Of a DNA stretch of 64,000 nt, positions 18,000 to 27,774 are shown in pieces. The stretch comes from Gemmatimonadaceae bacterium (GTDB lineage Bacteria; Gemmatimonadota; Gemmatimonadetes; Gemmatimonadales; Gemmatimonadaceae). The stretch covers positions 1 to 64,000 of the forward strand of contig JADZAN010000001.1 in the NCBI GenBank assembly GCA_020852815.1. Reading direction: 5' to 3'. A program made the translations under genes and the position numbers. Numbering within the stretch: the stretch's first letter is position 1; each line of letters begins with the position of its first letter. Under the pieces are notes generated by a model, which was not told where the DNA came from, did no database searches, and saw only the letters and a program-made list of their open reading frames with translations.

Positions 18000-19273
18000 A
18001 CGCCCCTCGACGGCAGACGATTGCGGAGGCGGTGACGCTCGAGGGGGTGGGGCTGCACCTGGGGGTTCCCTGCCGGCTCACCTTTCGCCCGGCGGCGCCG
18101 GGGAGCGGTGTCTGCTTTGTCCGGACCGACCTACCAGGAGGGCCGACGGTGCGGGCGCACGTGTCGGTCGCGGTGGAGACGGAGCGACGCACGCAGCTGG
18201 GCGAGGGGGATGGGGCGCTGCACACCGTGGAGCACGTTCTGGCGGCGGTGGCGGCGCACGAGATCGATGACGTGACGATCGAGATGGACGGTCCCGAGCC
18301 GCCGATCATGGACGGGAGCGCGGGGCCCTTCTTTCGTGCGCTGGAACGGGCGGGGATTGCGCCGCACGGCGGTCGCGTCGAGGTTCTGCGGTTGTCGGAA
18401 CCGGTTCGAGTGGAGCTGGGAGATTCGTGGTATGTCGCCTACCCGGCGGAGGCGTTGTCGCTGGAGGTCTCGATCGACTTCCCGCACGCGCTCGTTGGGC
18501 ACCAGGAAGGGCGCTACGAGGTGACGGCGGCGTGCTTTGCGCGCGAGCTGGCGGATGCGCGCACCTTTGGCTTCGCTCACGAGGTGGAGTACCTGCGCGG
18601 GCGCGGGCTGATCAAGGGTGGCTCCACGCAGAATGCCGTCGTCCTCGGCCCCGAGGGCGTGGTGGAGAACGAACTTCGGTGGGCCGACGAATTCGTGCGG
18701 CACAAGGCCATGGATTGCGTGGGTGACCTCGCGCTCGCGGGAAAACGCGTGCTGGCACGCGTGGTGGCCCACCGCCCCAGTCACGCCGGAACGGTGCGGC
18801 TGGTGCGCGAACTGACCAGGAAGGCGTGCAAGGAGACGCAGGTGATCCACATCGAAGAGATCATGCGACTGCTCCCCCATCGGTACCCGTTTCTCCTCGT
18901 GGATCGCGTGATCGAGTACGAGGAAGGGAAGCGTGTGGTGGGGATCAAGAACGTCACCATCAACGAGCCGTTCTTCCAGGGGCACTTCCCGGGGCATCCC
19001 ATCATGCCCGGCGTGCTCATCATCGAGGCCATGGCGCAGGTGGGCGGGATCCTGCTCATGGGAACGGTGCAGAACGCCGAGGACAAGGTGGTCTACTTCA
19101 CGTCGCTCGACAACGTGAAGTGGCGCAAGCCGGTGCGCCCTGGCGACCAGCTGCGCTTCGAACTCGAAGTGGTGAAGATTCGCGGCCCGGTGTGCCAGAT
19201 GCGCGGCGTGGGAAAGGTGGACGGATCGCTCGTGGCGGAGGCGGACATGTCGGCGATGCTGAGGGACCGATGA
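17996..19273 (+). CDS. lpxC-fabZ: bifunctional LpxC deacetylase / FabZ dehydratase
   Basis: A natural fusion of two enzymes (425 aa, GTG start overlapping the LpxD stop). Residues 1 to about 280 are the zinc deacetylase LpxC, the committed step of lipid A synthesis: [17 protein letters not shown] holds a zinc His, MDGSAGPFF is conserved, and [14 protein letters not shown] has the His/Asp zinc ligands. From about residue 281 comes FabZ, the 3-hydroxyacyl-ACP dehydratase, with catalytic His in LLPHRYPF and Glu in [10 protein letters not shown]. FabZ competes with LpxA/LpxD for 3-hydroxyacyl-ACP, so a fusion ties the two fluxes. The same fusion is known in Bacteroidota. Confidence 0.95.
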   Translation: MNAPRRQTIAEAVTLEGVGLHLGVPCRLTFRPAAPGSGVCFVRTDLPGGPTVRAHVSVAVETERRTQLGEGDGALHTVEHVLAAVAAHEIDDVTIEMDGPEPPIMDGSAGPFFRALERAGIAPHGGRVEVLRLSEPVRVELGDSWYVAYPAEALSLEVSIDFPHALVGHQEGRYEVTAACFARELADARTFGFAHEVEYLRGRGLIKGGSTQNAVVLGPEGVVENELRWADEFVRHKAMDCVGDLALAGKRVLARVVAHRPSHAGTVRLVRELTRKACKETQVIHIEEIMRLLPHRYPFLLVDRVIEYEEGKRVVGIKNVTINEPFFQGHFPGHPIMPGVLIIEAMAQVGGILLMGTVQNAEDKVVYFTSLDNVKWRKPVRPGDQLRFELEVVKIRGPVCQMRGVGKVDGSLVAEADMSAMLRDR

Positions 19274-20046
19274 GCACGAACATCCATCCCACCGCCATCG
19301 TCTCGCCCAGGGCGGTACTGGGTGCCGACGTGCAGGTCGGGGCGTTCGCCATCGTGGGCGACCAGTGCGAGGTGGGCGACGGCTCGGTGATCGAGGCGCG
19401 CGCCATGCTGGAGCGCAACGTGAAGCTCGCGCCTAACGTCACCATCGGCATCGGTTCCGTGATTGGCGGCGACCCGCAGGACCTCAAGTTCAAGGGAGAG
19501 GAGACCTGGGTCGAGATTGGCGAGGGGACCCGGATTCGCGAGTACAGCACGATCAACCGCGGGACGTCGCAGTCGTATCGCACCACGGTGGGGAAGGGGT
19601 GCTTCCTGATGTCGTACGTGCACCTGGCGCACGACTGCCACGTGGGCGACGGGGTCATCATCTCCAACGGAACGCAGCTGGCGGGACACGTGACCATCGA
19701 GGACCGGGTGATCATTTCCGGGCTCGTGGCCGTGCACCAGTTCGTGAAGATCGGCAAGCACGCCTTCGTTGGGGGATGCTCGCGCGTGGCCAAGGACGTG
19801 CCCCCCTTCCTCAAGGCGGTGGGGAACCCGGTCAAGCTCTACGGCCTCAATAGCGTGGGGCTCCAGCGCAGCGGCTTCTCGGAGGAGACGGTGCGCGAAC
19901 TCAAGCGTGCCTATCGCCTCTTCTTCCGTTCGGAACTGAACGTGTCGCAGGCGATGGAACGGGCGCGATCGGAGCTGCAGCCGATGCCCGAGGTCGATCA
20001 CTTCCTGCGGTTCCTCGAGGACTCCGGGCGCGGGGTGGTCATTTGA
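19270..20046 (+). CDS. lpxA: acyl-ACP:UDP-N-acetylglucosamine O-acyltransferase LpxA
   Basis: First enzyme of lipid A synthesis (258 aa, the usual length). Hexapeptide-repeat left-handed helix throughout (IHPTAIVSPRAVLGADVQVG onward). The catalytic His lies in VHLAHDCHVGDGVIIS and the conserved QLAGHVTIED follows. The C-terminal helical domain runs from about residue 190. The ATG overlaps the LpxC-FabZ stop (ATGA). If the next gene is a true GnnA, this LpxA might prefer the 3-amino sugar nucleotide; the sequence alone does not decide that. Confidence 0.95.
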   Translation: MSTNIHPTAIVSPRAVLGADVQVGAFAIVGDQCEVGDGSVIEARAMLERNVKLAPNVTIGIGSVIGGDPQDLKFKGEETWVEIGEGTRIREYSTINRGTSQSYRTTVGKGCFLMSYVHLAHDCHVGDGVIISNGTQLAGHVTIEDRVIISGLVAVHQFVKIGKHAFVGGCSRVAKDVPPFLKAVGNPVKLYGLNSVGLQRSGFSEETVRELKRAYRLFFRSELNVSQAMERARSELQPMPEVDHFLRFLEDSGRGVVI

Positions 20047-21050
20047 GCGCCACGCCGTTGCGCGTCGGCGTGATTGGCGCTGGAGCGCTGGGCTACCATC
20101 ACGTCCGCATCATGCGGGAGATGGAGGACGTTGCGTTCGTCGGCTTCCACGAGGCGCGCACCGATCGCGCGTCGCAGGTGGCATCGGAACTGGGGGTGCG
20201 CGCGTTCGATGACGCGGTGGCGCTGGTGGAGGCGTGTGATGCGCTGACGATCGTCGTGCCCACGCCGGCGCACTTCGCGGTGGCGCGGGAGGCGGTGTCG
20301 CGCGGCAAGCACGTCCTGATCGAGAAGCCGCTCACCGCGACGCTGGCGGAGGCCGATGAGTTGCTGGCGCTCGCGGCGCGCCACGGGGCGCTGGTCCAGA
20401 CGGGGCACGTGGAGCGCTTCAATCGCGCGATTCGCGCGGCCATGCCCTACGTGGAGAGCCCGCGCTTTCTCGAGAGCGACCGCCTGGCGCCGTTCAGCCC
20501 CCGCGGCTCGGATGTCGCCGTCGTGCTCGACCTCATGATCCACGACATCGATCTCCTGCTCACGCTCGTGCGGAGCGGGGCGCAGGACGTGGCGGCGGTC
20601 GGGATCCCGGTGCTCACGCCGTTCGTGGATATCGCCAATGCCCGCATCACCTTCCAGTCGGGCGCCGTGGCGAACGTGACGGCGAGCCGCGTGTCGCGCG
20701 AGCGGATGCGCAAGCTCCGCCTCTTCCAGCCGTCCGGCTATCTGTCGTTGGACCTTGGCGCGGGGAACGGCGAGTTCTACCGCATTCGCGGCGACGTGGA
20801 CCTGGCGGCGCTGACCAAGGCGCCGCAGGCGCTGGAGGCGTTCGTCGAACGCATCCCGCTCGAGGCGCCCGACGGCGAGCCGTTGCGGCTGGAGTTCCGC
20901 TCCTTCATCGACGCGGTGCTGGGGCGAGCGCCGGTGACGGTGACGGGGGCCGATGGGCGCGAGGCGCTGGCCGTGGCCATGCGCATCGTGCACGAGATCG
21001 AGCGCACGCGGCCGGCGCTCGCGGGCGGGGCGGAGCGGGCGCGTGCGTGA
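20043..21050 (+). CDS. Gfo/Idh/MocA-family oxidoreductase, GnnA-like
   Basis: NAD(P)-dependent sugar-nucleotide dehydrogenase (335 aa, TTG start overlapping lpxA). The Rossmann signature GVIGAGALGYHH is at residues 9-20, the EKPL motif is near residue 97, and HVERFNRA and the catalytic-type IHDIDLLL lie further on. Its place between lpxA and lpxB matches GnnA of Acidithiobacillus, which oxidises UDP-GlcNAc at C3 so that GnnB can aminate it and lipid A can carry amide-linked acyl chains. No aminotransferase gene is in the window, so the substrate is an inference from position. Confidence 0.8.
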   Translation: MSATPLRVGVIGAGALGYHHVRIMREMEDVAFVGFHEARTDRASQVASELGVRAFDDAVALVEACDALTIVVPTPAHFAVAREAVSRGKHVLIEKPLTATLAEADELLALAARHGALVQTGHVERFNRAIRAAMPYVESPRFLESDRLAPFSPRGSDVAVVLDLMIHDIDLLLTLVRSGAQDVAAVGIPVLTPFVDIANARITFQSGAVANVTASRVSRERMRKLRLFQPSGYLSLDLGAGNGEFYRIRGDVDLAALTKAPQALEAFVERIPLEAPDGEPLRLEFRSFIDAVLGRAPVTVTGADGREALAVAMRIVHEIERTRPALAGGAERARA

Positions 21051-22155
21051 GGTCCTGGTGATCGCCGGCGAGGCCTCCGGCGATCTGCATGCGGCGGGGT
21101 TCGCCCGTGCCCTCGCGGCGCTGCGCCCCGACCTGCGCCTGGTCGGGATGGGAGGACGCAACATGCAGAATGCCGGCGTGCAGCTGCTCGAGGACGCCGA
21201 GCGAATGGCGGTGATGGGGTTCGTGGAGGTGCTGCGCAAGGTGCCGCACCATTGGAAGCTCCTCCGGCAGCTGGAGCGGCGCCTGGCGAGCGGCAACGTC
21301 GCGTTGCTGGTGACGATCGACTATCCGGGCTTCAACATGAAGGTGGCGGCGGCGGCGCGGCGCCACGGCGTCCCGGTGCTGTACTACATCACGCCGCAGG
21401 TCTGGGCGTGGGGGGCCAATCGCCTTCCCAAGCTCGAGCGCCTCATCACGAAGGCGGCGGTGATCCTCCCGTTCGAGGAGGCGCTGCTGCGGCAGCACGG
21501 GATCGACGCCACCTTCGTCGGGCATCCGCTGCTGGACCGGGCGCAGGCGCTCCCATCCCGGGCGGAGGCGCGGCGCGCCCTTGGGATCGCCGAGGATAGG
21601 CGCGTGCTGGCGTTGTTTCCAGGGAGCCGCGCACAGGAGATCGCGCGGCACCTGGACGACTTCGTGGCGACGGCCCGGCTGCTGGAGGCGCGACATCCCG
21701 GTCTCGAGGTGGTGGTGAGCGCGGCGCCGACGGTGACGCTCGATCCGGCGCGCTGTCCCTACCGTCAGGTGCACGGCGCGTCGTTCACCGTGCTGCGGGC
21801 GGCCGATGCGGCGCTGTGCAAGAGCGGGACAACGACGCTGGAGGCAGCGGTGGCCGGGTGTCCGCTCGTCGTGGCGTATCGCACCAGCGGCTGGACCTAC
21901 GCCATTGCCCGGCGCGCGGTGAAGATCCCCTACATCGGGCTGGTGAACGTCGTCGCCGGACGGGAGGTGGCGCGCGAGTTCGTGCAGGACGCACTGGTTC
22001 CGGCCAACGTCGCCGCGACGCTGGGGGAGCTGCTGGAGCCCGGGAGTGCGGCTCGAGCGGCGCAGCTGGCGGCGTTAGGCAAGGTGCGCGACACGCTGGG
22101 CACGCCCGGCGCGTCGGCGCGCGTGGCGGCCATGGCGGCCGACCTGGCCCGGTGA
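21043..22155 (+). CDS. lpxB: lipid-A-disaccharide synthase LpxB
   Basis: Joins UDP-2,3-diacylglucosamine with lipid X to make the tetra-acyl disaccharide (370 aa). The GTG at 21043 gives the canonical start REVLVIAGEASGDLHA. Further signatures: IDYPGFNMKVAAAAR, VLYYITPQVWAWG and the C-terminal nucleotide-binding part KSGTTTLEAAVAGCPLVVAYR. It overlaps the upstream oxidoreductase by 8 nt and the next gene by 4 nt. LpxH/I (lipid X formation) is not in this cluster. Confidence 0.95.
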   Translation: MREVLVIAGEASGDLHAAGFARALAALRPDLRLVGMGGRNMQNAGVQLLEDAERMAVMGFVEVLRKVPHHWKLLRQLERRLASGNVALLVTIDYPGFNMKVAAAARRHGVPVLYYITPQVWAWGANRLPKLERLITKAAVILPFEEALLRQHGIDATFVGHPLLDRAQALPSRAEARRALGIAEDRRVLALFPGSRAQEIARHLDDFVATARLLEARHPGLEVVVSAAPTVTLDPARCPYRQVHGASFTVLRAADAALCKSGTTTLEAAVAGCPLVVAYRTSGWTYAIARRAVKIPYIGLVNVVAGREVAREFVQDALVPANVAATLGELLEPGSAARAAQLAALGKVRDTLGTPGASARVAAMAADLAR

Positions 22156-22829
22156 CGACCTCCACCGCGAGCGCCGGCACCGCGCGCCGCCTCGACTGGC
22201 GCACCCGACTCAAGATCGGGTGTGCAGTCACCGTCGGCGGGGCCATCGTCCGGCTGCTCGCGCACACTTGGCGCGTGACACGGAACGGGCCGGGGCGCGA
22301 ACAGGCGCGCACCGACGAGCGCGGCGCAGTCTTCATCCTCTGGCACGGCGAACTCCTGCCGATTCTCTGGGCGTACCGGGGCGAGGGAATCAGGGCGTTG
22401 ATCAGTACGCACGCCGACGGCGAGATCATTGCGCGGATCATCGAGGGGCTGGGGTTCCGCACGGTGCGCGGGTCGTCGAGCCGTGGCGGGGCCCGCGCGC
22501 TGCTGGAGATGGTCCGTGAGCTGCAAGCGGGGGGCGAGGTGGCGGTGACGACCGACGGGCCTCGCGGCCCGCGCCGCGTGATGCAGCCGGGGGCGGTGAT
22601 GGCGGCAATGCGCGCCGGCGTCCCGATCGTCGCGTTCGGCGCCACGGTCGATCGCGCCTGGCGCTTTCGATCGTGGGATCGCTTCGTCCTCCCCAAGCCC
22701 TTTGCGCGCGTGACCGTCACCACCTCGCCGGCGCAGATGGTCGAGGCCACGACGAGCGAGGGGGCCGAAGGCGAGCAGGAACGTTTTCGCGCGATCCTGA
22801 TGGGCGTGTGCACGCCTGACGAGGGGTAA
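22152..22829 (+). CDS. DUF374 lysophospholipid-acyltransferase-like protein
   Basis: Probable late lipid A or phospholipid acyltransferase (225 aa, GTG start overlapping lpxB). It contains an N-terminal membrane-associated helix (about residues 20-38) and the DUF374 signatures FILWHGELLPILW, STHADGEIIARI and TTDGPRGPRRVMQPG; the WHGE segment is the variant of the HxxxxD-type acyltransferase motif seen in this family. Between lpxB and lpxK, a role as a lipid A secondary acyltransferase in place of LpxL/LpxM is likely but inferred from position. Confidence 0.82.
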   Translation: MTTSTASAGTARRLDWRTRLKIGCAVTVGGAIVRLLAHTWRVTRNGPGREQARTDERGAVFILWHGELLPILWAYRGEGIRALISTHADGEIIARIIEGLGFRTVRGSSSRGGARALLEMVRELQAGGEVAVTTDGPRGPRRVMQPGAVMAAMRAGVPIVAFGATVDRAWRFRSWDRFVLPKPFARVTVTTSPAQMVEATTSEGAEGEQERFRAILMGVCTPDEG

Positions 22830-22832
22830 GCC

Positions 22833-23873
22833 GTGGATCCCTTTGCCGTGTGGGAAGGGACGGGCGTGGGGGCGCAACTGGCGCGTGCCGCGCTCTCGCC
22901 GCTCGCCTGGTTGTTCGAGGCCGGCGTCGCCGGACGCAACGCGCTCTTCGACGCCGGGGTGCTGGCGCGTCGCGCGACGGCGATCCCGGCGATCTCCGTT
23001 GGCAACCTGAGCGTTGGCGGGACCGGGAAGACCCCGGTGGCCGCCGACGTGGCGCGACGTCTCCGCGATGCGGGGGCGCACCCGGCGATCGTGCTGCGCG
23101 GCTACGGCGATGACGAACCCGCCGTCCATGCCATCCTGAACCCCGACGTCCCCGTCCTAACGAGTCCTGACCGGGTGGCGGGGTGTGAGGCGGCGCATGC
23201 GCGCGGTTGTGACGTAGCAGTCCTCGACGACGCCTTCCAGCATCGTCAGGCAGCGCGCGCGGTGGACATCGTCCTGGTGGCCGCCGAGCAGTGGCGACAG
23301 CCGCCGCGATTCCTCCCGGCCGGCCCGTACCGGGAAGGCGCGTCGGCGCTTCGCCGTGCATCGCTCGTGATCGTGACGCGCAAGACGGCGAGCGCGGCAG
23401 AGGCGCACGATCTCGCCGCGCGGCTCGCGGCGAGCGCATCGATTCCCTCGGCGAGTGTTGCGTTTCACCTGGATTCGTTGCGGCGAGTTGGTGGTGGGGA
23501 TGACGAGACGATGCCGTTGTCCTCGCTTGGCGGGCAAACGGTGTTGGCGGTGACCGGGATTGGCGCGCCGCGCGCCTTTGTCGCGCAATTGGAGGGCGTG
23601 GGGGCCCGCGTGGACTTGGTATCGTTTCCAGATCACCACCGTTTCAGCGATGCTGATGTCGCGCGGATCGGCGCGCGGATCAGCGCGCGGAACAGCGCGC
23701 GTGCCCCTCGGTACGCGTGCGTCGTCTGTACGCTGAAAGACGGCGTGAAACTGGGGAATCACTGGCCTCGCGCTGGGGTGCCCCTGTGGTATGTTTCGCA
23801 GCGATTGACCGTCGAGTCGGGCGAGGCGGCGTATGTGGCCGCGATTCGACGCGTGCTGGACGCTCGCCCATGA
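22833..23873 (+). CDS. lpxK: tetraacyldisaccharide 4'-kinase LpxK
   Basis: Phosphorylates the 4' position of the lipid A precursor to give lipid IVA (346 aa). The membrane-associated N-terminal helix LARAALSPLAWLFEAG is followed by the family P-loop ISVGNLSVGGTGKTP, the conserved RGYG and the DDAFQHRQ segment. The start is GTG, 3 nt after the previous stop. It ends the lipid A cluster; the next gene (gdhA) is about 80 nt away and metabolically unrelated. Confidence 0.94.
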   Translation: MDPFAVWEGTGVGAQLARAALSPLAWLFEAGVAGRNALFDAGVLARRATAIPAISVGNLSVGGTGKTPVAADVARRLRDAGAHPAIVLRGYGDDEPAVHAILNPDVPVLTSPDRVAGCEAAHARGCDVAVLDDAFQHRQAARAVDIVLVAAEQWRQPPRFLPAGPYREGASALRRASLVIVTRKTASAAEAHDLAARLAASASIPSASVAFHLDSLRRVGGGDDETMPLSSLGGQTVLAVTGIGAPRAFVAQLEGVGARVDLVSFPDHHRFSDADVARIGARISARNSARAPRYACVVCTLKDGVKLGNHWPRAGVPLWYVSQRLTVESGEAAYVAAIRRVLDARP

Positions 23874-23954
23874 ACTGGATTCGCGAATCGTTCCGACCAC
23901 TACCGGCCGTGTGCCGGTCCACCACCGGCCCGGGGCCGGCCCACTGAATTCCTC

Positions 23955-25262
<1,308 letters not shown>

Positions 25263-25321
25263 CCGAATCGCCGCTCACGCCGTGATGGACGCGCGTGAGA
25301 TGCGGAGCGGGTTGGCAACGT

Positions 25322-25360
25322 GCAACGGGCGGTGCGGCGTGATGCCGCGCCGCCCGTTGC
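25322..25360 (+). terminator. 17-bp stem-loop between gdhA and rlmH
   Basis: GCAACGGGC + GGTGCGGC (25322-25338) pairs with 25344-25360 with one G-T wobble and a 5-nt loop. It stands 17 nt before the rlmH ATG and has no T-run. It could be the gdhA terminator or a translational control structure for rlmH; nothing in the sequence decides between these. Confidence 0.5.
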
Positions 25361-25376
25361 GTGCAATGTGGCGCGC

Positions 25377-25835
25377 ATGAAGTTCCGCGTCGTGGCGGTC
25401 GGTCGCCCGCGCGATCGCGCGCTGGCGGAGTCAATCGCGGACTACGAGGGGCGCGCCGCGCGCTACTGGCCGCTCGAAGTCGCCGAGGTGAAGGAGGAGC
25501 GCGGTGGGGAAGGGGTGGTCGCCATGCGCCGGGAAGGGGAGCGTTTGTTGGAACGCGCGGCGGGGAGCGTGATCGTCGCCTGCGACGAGCGGGGAGACGC
25601 CATGACGTCGACAGACTTCGCGGCCTGGATGCAGCGGCTGCGCGAAGGGGGGCGCGACGTGTCGTTCGTGATGGGTGGGGCGTTCGGGCTCGACGACGCC
25701 GTGCGGCAGGCGGCGAGTCGGCTCATCACCCTCGCGCCGTTCACGCTCCCGCATGAGGTCGCGCGCCTGGTCCTGGCCGAGCAACTGTACCGGGCGGGGA
25801 CGATCGTTAGGCGGGAGCCGTATCACAAGGCGTGA
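25377..25835 (+). CDS. rlmH: 23S rRNA (pseudouridine1915-N3)-methyltransferase RlmH
   Basis: SPOUT-class methyltransferase that modifies helix 69 of 23S rRNA in assembled ribosomes (152 aa, normal length). The N-terminal strand MKFRVVAVGRP, the SAM-binding FVMGGAFGLDD and the C-terminal family signature AEQLYRAGTIVRREPYHK are all present. The ATG at 25377 gives the canonical N-terminus; the longer in-frame reading would run through the preceding stem-loop. Confidence 0.95.
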   Translation: MKFRVVAVGRPRDRALAESIADYEGRAARYWPLEVAEVKEERGGEGVVAMRREGERLLERAAGSVIVACDERGDAMTSTDFAAWMQRLREGGRDVSFVMGGAFGLDDAVRQAASRLITLAPFTLPHEVARLVLAEQLYRAGTIVRREPYHKA

Positions 25836-26205
25836 CGGCCGGTCCGCGCGCTCGTGGCGGCGGCAGGGGAGGTTCGCGCCGGGATGTGGGCGGCGGTGAC
25901 CTGCGCGAGTCGCGGGCGGGTTGGCGCGCACCTTCACGCGTGCGCCGCCAACAACTCCCCACGTTTCATGGCGCCTGCACTCGCGAAAGCGCATCCACTC
26001 GCGCGAGATTTCCCGCTGCCCGAGCCGGCGGAAGCAGTGCGATTCCCTGGAGCGGGCGACGTCTTGGCGCAGTCCGGCCGTCCCTGCCTCCTCCAGCACC
26101 CTGGACGTTCATGATCGCGATCCCAGTCGTACGATGTTGCTGTCGCCTATGGGGGCGCATTGCGGCCGCATGCGGGACGAACGTCGGTTGCGCGCCAGCG
26201 CGGGC
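25836..26205. other. 370-nt intergenic stretch
   Basis: No convincing gene in any frame: the open frames lack similarity and show no start signal. The only structure I see is a stem-loop at 25920-25952 (GTTGGCGCGCAC pairing with GTGCGCCGCCAAC, one bulged base), which may end rlmH transcription. Confidence 0.6.
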
Positions 26206-27774
26206 ATGACGCTTCCTCGCATCATCACGGAGTCGCTTGGTGGCGGCCCCCTGGCTCGCCGCCTCATTGCCGGCGATGCCCCGACGCCATGGTATCTCCC
26301 GCGCCCCACCTCACCGGAGACGTGGCGGGGACGCGCGGAGGACGTGCGCGCTTCGGCCCAGTCATCCTGGCTCTCCTCGCTTGTCACCGCATTCGCGGCC
26401 ACCGGTGCAGCGCGCGAACGCCTCGAGCGCGTGGCGAACGGACAGGGCGTCGTTGTCACGACGGGGCAGCAACCCGGGCTCTTCGGCGGGCCGATCTACA
26501 CCTGGTCGAAGGCGCTGTCCGCCCTGGAACTGGCGAATGCGATCGAGCGCGACACCGGGATTCCCGCAGCCCCCGTCTTCTGGGCGGCGACTGACGACGC
26601 CGACTTCGCGGAGGCTTCGGACACGTGGGTGGCACTGGTTGGTGGGGAAGAGCACCTGACGACGGCCATCGATGCAATCGACGCCCTGCCAATGCACGAC
26701 CATCCCCTGGGTGACGTCTCCCATGCCCTGGAGCGACTGGCGACCGCCGCGGGCTCGGCGGTGGAGCCGGGAATCCTGGACGCGGTGCGCGTTGCCTACC
26801 ACCCGAAAGCGACGGTGGGCGGGGCGTATCTGACGCTGATGCGGCAGCTGTTGCAGCCGCTGGGGATCGCCGTACTCGACGCCTCGCACCCAGCGCTCCT
26901 CGCCGCCGAACGGCCGTGGCTGGAACGTGCGCTGGTCCGGTCGCGAGAGGTGGAGGGCGCGCTGCTGGCGCGCAGCGCGGAGATACGGAGCGCCGGTTTC
27001 GAGCCGCAGGTGGCGGACGTGGAGGGGCTGTCGCTCGTCTTTGGCCGAGAAGCGGGACGCAAGATCCGCATCCCGTTGCGCCTGGCGGAGCACGCCGCCG
27101 CCGACCGTGCGGCACCGCTCTCCCCGAACGTCCTCCTGCGTCCGGTGGTCGAGCGGGCGGTGCTGCCCACGGTCGCGTACGTGGCAGGCCCCGGGGAGAT
27201 CGCCTACTTCGCGCAGGTTGGGGCGGTCGCTCCCGTGCTGGGCGCGGCCACGCCGCTCGTCGTCCCGCGGTGGTCGTGCACGATTGTCGAACCGCATGTT
27301 GCCGCGCTGTTGGCGGCGCGCGGCATCGAGCGGCATGACGTGGCCAATCCGGACGCACTCGAGACGTCGCTCGCGCGGCGCGCCGCGCCGGCGCCGGTGA
27401 TGACGGCGCTGCAGGCGCTGCGCGATCGCATCGATCACGAGACGTCCGCGCTGGCTCGCGTGCTCTCCGACGAAGGCTCACTCCTTCCGCCATCGGTCAC
27501 CGACGGGCTGCGCCACCAGATGACGTGGCGTGCCGAACGTCTGGAGCGGCGCCTGATCGCGGCGCTCAAGCGGCGCGACGATGCAATGCGGCGCGACGTG
27601 GCCACGCTGCGTGGCGCGCTCCATCCCGGTGGCATGCGACAGGAACGCGCCCTCAATCTCCTCCCCATCGTGGCGCGACACGGGCACGGCGTCGTCGAGG
27701 CAATGCGGATGGCGGCGCGCCGGCACGCCGAGGCGCTGGTGCACGGTCGCCCCCTCCCGGTGGACACGGCGTGA
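26206..27774 (+). CDS. bshC: bacillithiol biosynthesis cysteine-adding enzyme BshC
   Basis: Adds cysteine to glucosaminyl-malate, the last step of bacillithiol synthesis in Bacillus (522 aa here, close to the family length of about 540). The nucleotide-binding segment VVTTGQQPGLFGGPIYTWSKALSALELA and PVFWAATDDADFAEA are family hallmarks. The C-terminal half includes a likely coiled coil (about residues 420-490). The start is uncertain: ATG 26206 is chosen, with in-frame ATGs at 26170 and 26134. bshA and bshB are not in the window. The stop overlaps murJ. Confidence 0.88.
   Translation: MTLPRIITESLGGGPLARRLIAGDAPTPWYLPRPTSPETWRGRAEDVRASAQSSWLSSLVTAFAATGAARERLERVANGQGVVVTTGQQPGLFGGPIYTWSKALSALELANAIERDTGIPAAPVFWAATDDADFAEASDTWVALVGGEEHLTTAIDAIDALPMHDHPLGDVSHALERLATAAGSAVEPGILDAVRVAYHPKATVGGAYLTLMRQLLQPLGIAVLDASHPALLAAERPWLERALVRSREVEGALLARSAEIRSAGFEPQVADVEGLSLVFGREAGRKIRIPLRLAEHAAADRAAPLSPNVLLRPVVERAVLPTVAYVAGPGEIAYFAQVGAVAPVLGAATPLVVPRWSCTIVEPHVAALLAARGIERHDVANPDALETSLARRAAPAPVMTALQALRDRIDHETSALARVLSDEGSLLPPSVTDGLRHQMTWRAERLERRLIAALKRRDDAMRRDVATLRGALHPGGMRQERALNLLPIVARHGHGVVEAMRMAARRHAEALVHGRPLPVDTA

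Noticed and set aside
23885-23945. GC-rich repeats of CCGG type between lpxK and gdhA as a terminator
   Set aside because: Several alternative weak pairings and no T-run; no single stable stem could be supported.
25832-26209. Open frames between rlmH and bshC on both strands
   Set aside because: No similarity, no ribosome site and Arg/Ala-rich composition; treated as intergenic.
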